A stretch of DNA of 60,304 bases from Oscillospiraceae bacterium. Lineage in GTDB: Bacteria; Bacillota; Clostridia; Oscillospirales; Acutalibacteraceae. Position numbers and translations under genes: made by a program. Shown here one piece after another: positions 58,675-60,304 of this stretch (position 1 is its first letter; every line of letters begins with the position of its first letter). The stretch spans positions 1-60,304 of the forward strand of contig SVOQ01000015.1 in assembly GCA_015066345.1 (NCBI GenBank), read 5' to 3'. A model generated the notes under the pieces. It was not told the origin of the DNA. It saw only the letters and a program-made list of their open reading frames with translations, and ran no database searches.

Positions 58675-60039
58675 TTACACCTTTGATTTTTTCAGTAACA
58701 CAAGAGAATACGCAAGTACCGACACCGCTGAAATAATAACGAGTATATTATGTAATGTAAACACCTCAACTATTGCCCTGTGTTCCGCAGAAGCGACGAA
58801 GAAATACGACAAGAACATAAACCCTACAAATACAGGAAGCAAAATCCTTGAAAGCCATTCCATACCCTTTTTTTCTGCATTGATACCTGCTTTTTTAGTA
58901 AGCAACCCTATGAGAATTGCAGTTAAAATAACCGCCACTACTATTGCAATTATGTATACTGTATCGGAGCTATCTTCAAAACGCCTTGCAACAGGACGGA
59001 CAAGGTTCACGCCTACCGTACCTATAAATCCCGCTAAGAACACAAGTATTTTCTTTGGCTTTTCGGGAAGCCTTGAAAATGCAATTTCGGGAACGTCCTC
59101 GCTTTTTTTCAAGGATAAAAGAACTGCGGTAATTATAACACCTGCAATAAATCCTGTAAAATATTCCCAACAAGACCAGGCGTATAAAAAGTCACCCTCA
59201 TACTGTGCACCAAGCTGACGGTAACCACCGTTTGCAAAAAAGAAGAACAAGTTCGATACTGTTATAGAAATACCGAATGCACCGCATACAAGAGCACCCA
59301 CTTTTGCAGCAACCTTGTCTTTAACAATAAATCTTGTGGCAAGTATTGCACCCAAGGCTCTGATAGCGGAAGAAACAGCCTGAATTTCGGAGAAATAATT
59401 TCTGCCTCCGATAATCTTTTTACCCCAGGAAATATCAGCGAAATGTTGCATGTATACCTGATATACAGAACCCTCTTCACCTGCTATTTCAAGACCTTCC
59501 TCAAACAGCTCCACAGCCCCGGGCTGAAGAAGTCCCACAATCCAATGGGAAAAACTCGCTTTGGAAACTGTGTCAAAAACCAGGAAAGCACCAATAACAA
59601 AAAGGAAATCCTTCACTTTCCATTGGTGAGAGCTGAAAGCCCTGCCCAACAGCACTGCGTAAATACCTGCCATGCCCAAGCCTACGCAACACATCATAAA
59701 TGCTCCTGACACAGGTGAAATATATCTGAAGAAATGCTCTGCACCCTCCACTTCGCTCTCACGGATAACCCCCGTTATCTGATTTACCATTGTTCCCCAA
59801 CTGGGTACTGTCAGAATAAAAGACATAGCCGTTAAGGAAAGCCATCCTAAATCAAGCTTTTTGCGTTCACCCATAACAGTTGTGATAAAAAGCAGGTAAA
59901 CAAAACCTACATTAAACACACCTGCTTCCGAGCCCCAGCCACGCGAACCGCGAAGACGCCACAAAAAGCCAAGAAGAAGCCCACCAAGAAGAATCATCAG
60001 AATTTTCTGCCATAAAGGTCTTTTCGTTGTATTACCCAT
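58675..60039 (-). CDS. Polytopic membrane protein of unknown function
   Basis: 454 residues with about 11-12 hydrophobic helices. The N-terminal part has WRLRGSRGWGSEAGVFNVG, which may be conserved; the middle has a soluble loop (about 175-215). I do not recognise a transporter signature. AGGAGG precedes the ATG. It is under promoter cassette copy 4, which also precedes glycan enzyme genes, so a role in sugar or envelope handling is possible but unproven. Confidence 0.65.
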   Translation of the reverse strand: MGNTTKRPLWQKILMILLGGLLLGFLWRLRGSRGWGSEAGVFNVGFVYLLFITTVMGERKKLDLGWLSLTAMSFILTVPSWGTMVNQITGVIRESEVEGAEHFFRYISPVSGAFMMCCVGLGMAGIYAVLLGRAFSSHQWKVKDFLFVIGAFLVFDTVSKASFSHWIVGLLQPGAVELFEEGLEIAGEEGSVYQVYMQHFADISWGKKIIGGRNYFSEIQAVSSAIRALGAILATRFIVKDKVAAKVGALVCGAFGISITVSNLFFFFANGGYRQLGAQYEGDFLYAWSCWEYFTGFIAGVIITAVLLSLKKSEDVPEIAFSRLPEKPKKILVFLAGFIGTVGVNLVRPVARRFEDSSDTVYIIAIVVAVILTAILIGLLTKKAGINAEKKGMEWLSRILLPVFVGFMFLSYFFVASAEHRAIVEVFTLHNILVIISAVSVLAYSLVLLKKSKV

Positions 60040-60085
60040 TATTTTCCCTCCTGTTCTATGCTACATAAACTCCAATTCGCCACAT

Positions 60086-60160
60086 CATTATATCACACAT
60101 TGCACAACATTTCCACAGTTACATTCATATAAAAAACTTTACTGCATAAGTCAAAGAAAG
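60086..60160 (-). promoter_or_regulatory. Repeated promoter cassette, copy 4
   Basis: On minus: TTATGCAGTAAAGTTTTTTA, TATGAATGTAACTG, TGGAAA, 17 nt, TATAAT (complement of 60087-60092). It drives the polytopic membrane protein gene. Confidence 0.75.
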
Positions 60161-60218
60161 GAGCTGACCAAAATCAACTCCCTATGTTATATTTTTTAGT
60201 TCGATAAATTGGAATTTG

Positions 60219-60304
60219 TTAAATACTGATGATATCTCTTATTTTTTGAGCATAATCGTTGCCGTGGTTTATGGAAAATTCGCCGTGATACAATTTTGGC
60301 AAAA
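60219..60304 (-). CDS. 3' end of a gene that continues beyond the window
   Basis: An open frame enters from the right edge on minus and ends with TAA at 60219-60221. The last 27 residues include KLYHGEFSINHGNDYAQKIR. An imperfect terminator stem (GGAGCTGA ... TCAACTCC, 60160-60181) follows, supporting a real gene end. Function cannot be told from this piece. Confidence 0.55.
   Translation of the reverse strand, partial: LPKLYHGEFSINHGNDYAQKIRDIISI

Noticed and set aside
1-60304. Complete prophage with integrase and att sites
   Set aside because: No integrase or recombinase motif was found in any large frame, and no direct repeat flanking 4026-19808 was visible by eye; a computed repeat search could change this.

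Overview
The window looks like chromosome of a gut-type, low-GC Gram-positive anaerobe, probably class Clostridia and near Ruminococcaceae/Oscillospiraceae. This is inferred from strong AGGAGG ribosome sites, TTG and GTG starts, Gram-positive LexA-type boxes, a type I dockerin, a FeoA/FeoB iron operon and several plant-polysaccharide enzymes. No rRNA, intact tRNA, integrase, transposase gene or CRISPR array was found.

Layout. (1) 156-2486, minus strand: a polar amino-acid ABC importer (binding lipoprotein, permease, ATPase) with a terminator at 119-149. (2) 2949-4034, plus: a secreted leucine-rich-repeat protein with a C-terminal dockerin. (3) 4026-19808: a compact, apparently intact phage-type element. 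Eighteen minus-strand genes run from small regulator/terminase genes through TerL, portal, a Prp-type cysteine protease, scaffold, N4-gp56-type major capsid protein, connector, short-tail and fibre proteins to holin and amidase. Opposite them, on plus, lie an XRE repressor and a very small ImmA-type peptidase. The divergent control region (19085-19270) carries repeated operators and a good LexA box. No integrase, recombinase, replication gene, tape measure or att repeat is visible. (4) 19966-23090, minus: a ChbG/HpnK-type deacetylase, a membrane-anchored peptidoglycan-binding-domain protein and an orphan catalytic-core-only E2 acyltransferase. (5) 23454-28505, plus: an ABC exporter - DUF1854 - ABC exporter operon. 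(6) 28743-31757, plus: an endonuclease/exonuclease/phosphatase-fold protein, a membrane M28 peptidase, repeats and a lone phage-type DUF6291 gene with its own promoter and LexA-like site. (7) 31814-34311, minus: a TIM-barrel isomerase and a purple-acid-phosphatase-like enzyme. (8) 34561-36954, plus: feoA, feoB and a Cys-rich FeoB-associated peptide behind a consensus promoter and two identical-arm palindromes. (9) 37039-60304, nearly all minus: an accessory region with a DUF4143 ATPase, glycan-active enzymes (two GH78-like, a clan GH-A enzyme, two right-handed beta-helix proteins), a three-gene HipBST-like module, a two-gene HipBA module, and small enzymes (GNAT, PAP2, 2H phosphoesterase, cupin). 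It also holds a 280-bp MITE-like element, palindromic repeats and a repeated promoter cassette.

How parts fit together. The most notable system is the phage-type operon. It encodes a Prp-like protease (His20/Cys32) beside a scaffold and a capsid protein that both start with the LQLFA-type motif Prp cuts in ribosomal protein L27 of Firmicutes. This implies a self-contained head-maturation protease under repressor plus SOS control. Without integration or replication genes the element may be a reduced prophage, a satellite or a gene-transfer-agent-like particle; sequence alone cannot decide. In the right third, four near-identical promoter cassettes (42714-42788, 52917-52990, 56742-56817, 60086-60160) and two degenerate ones upstream of both hip operons tie otherwise unrelated genes to one upstream sequence.
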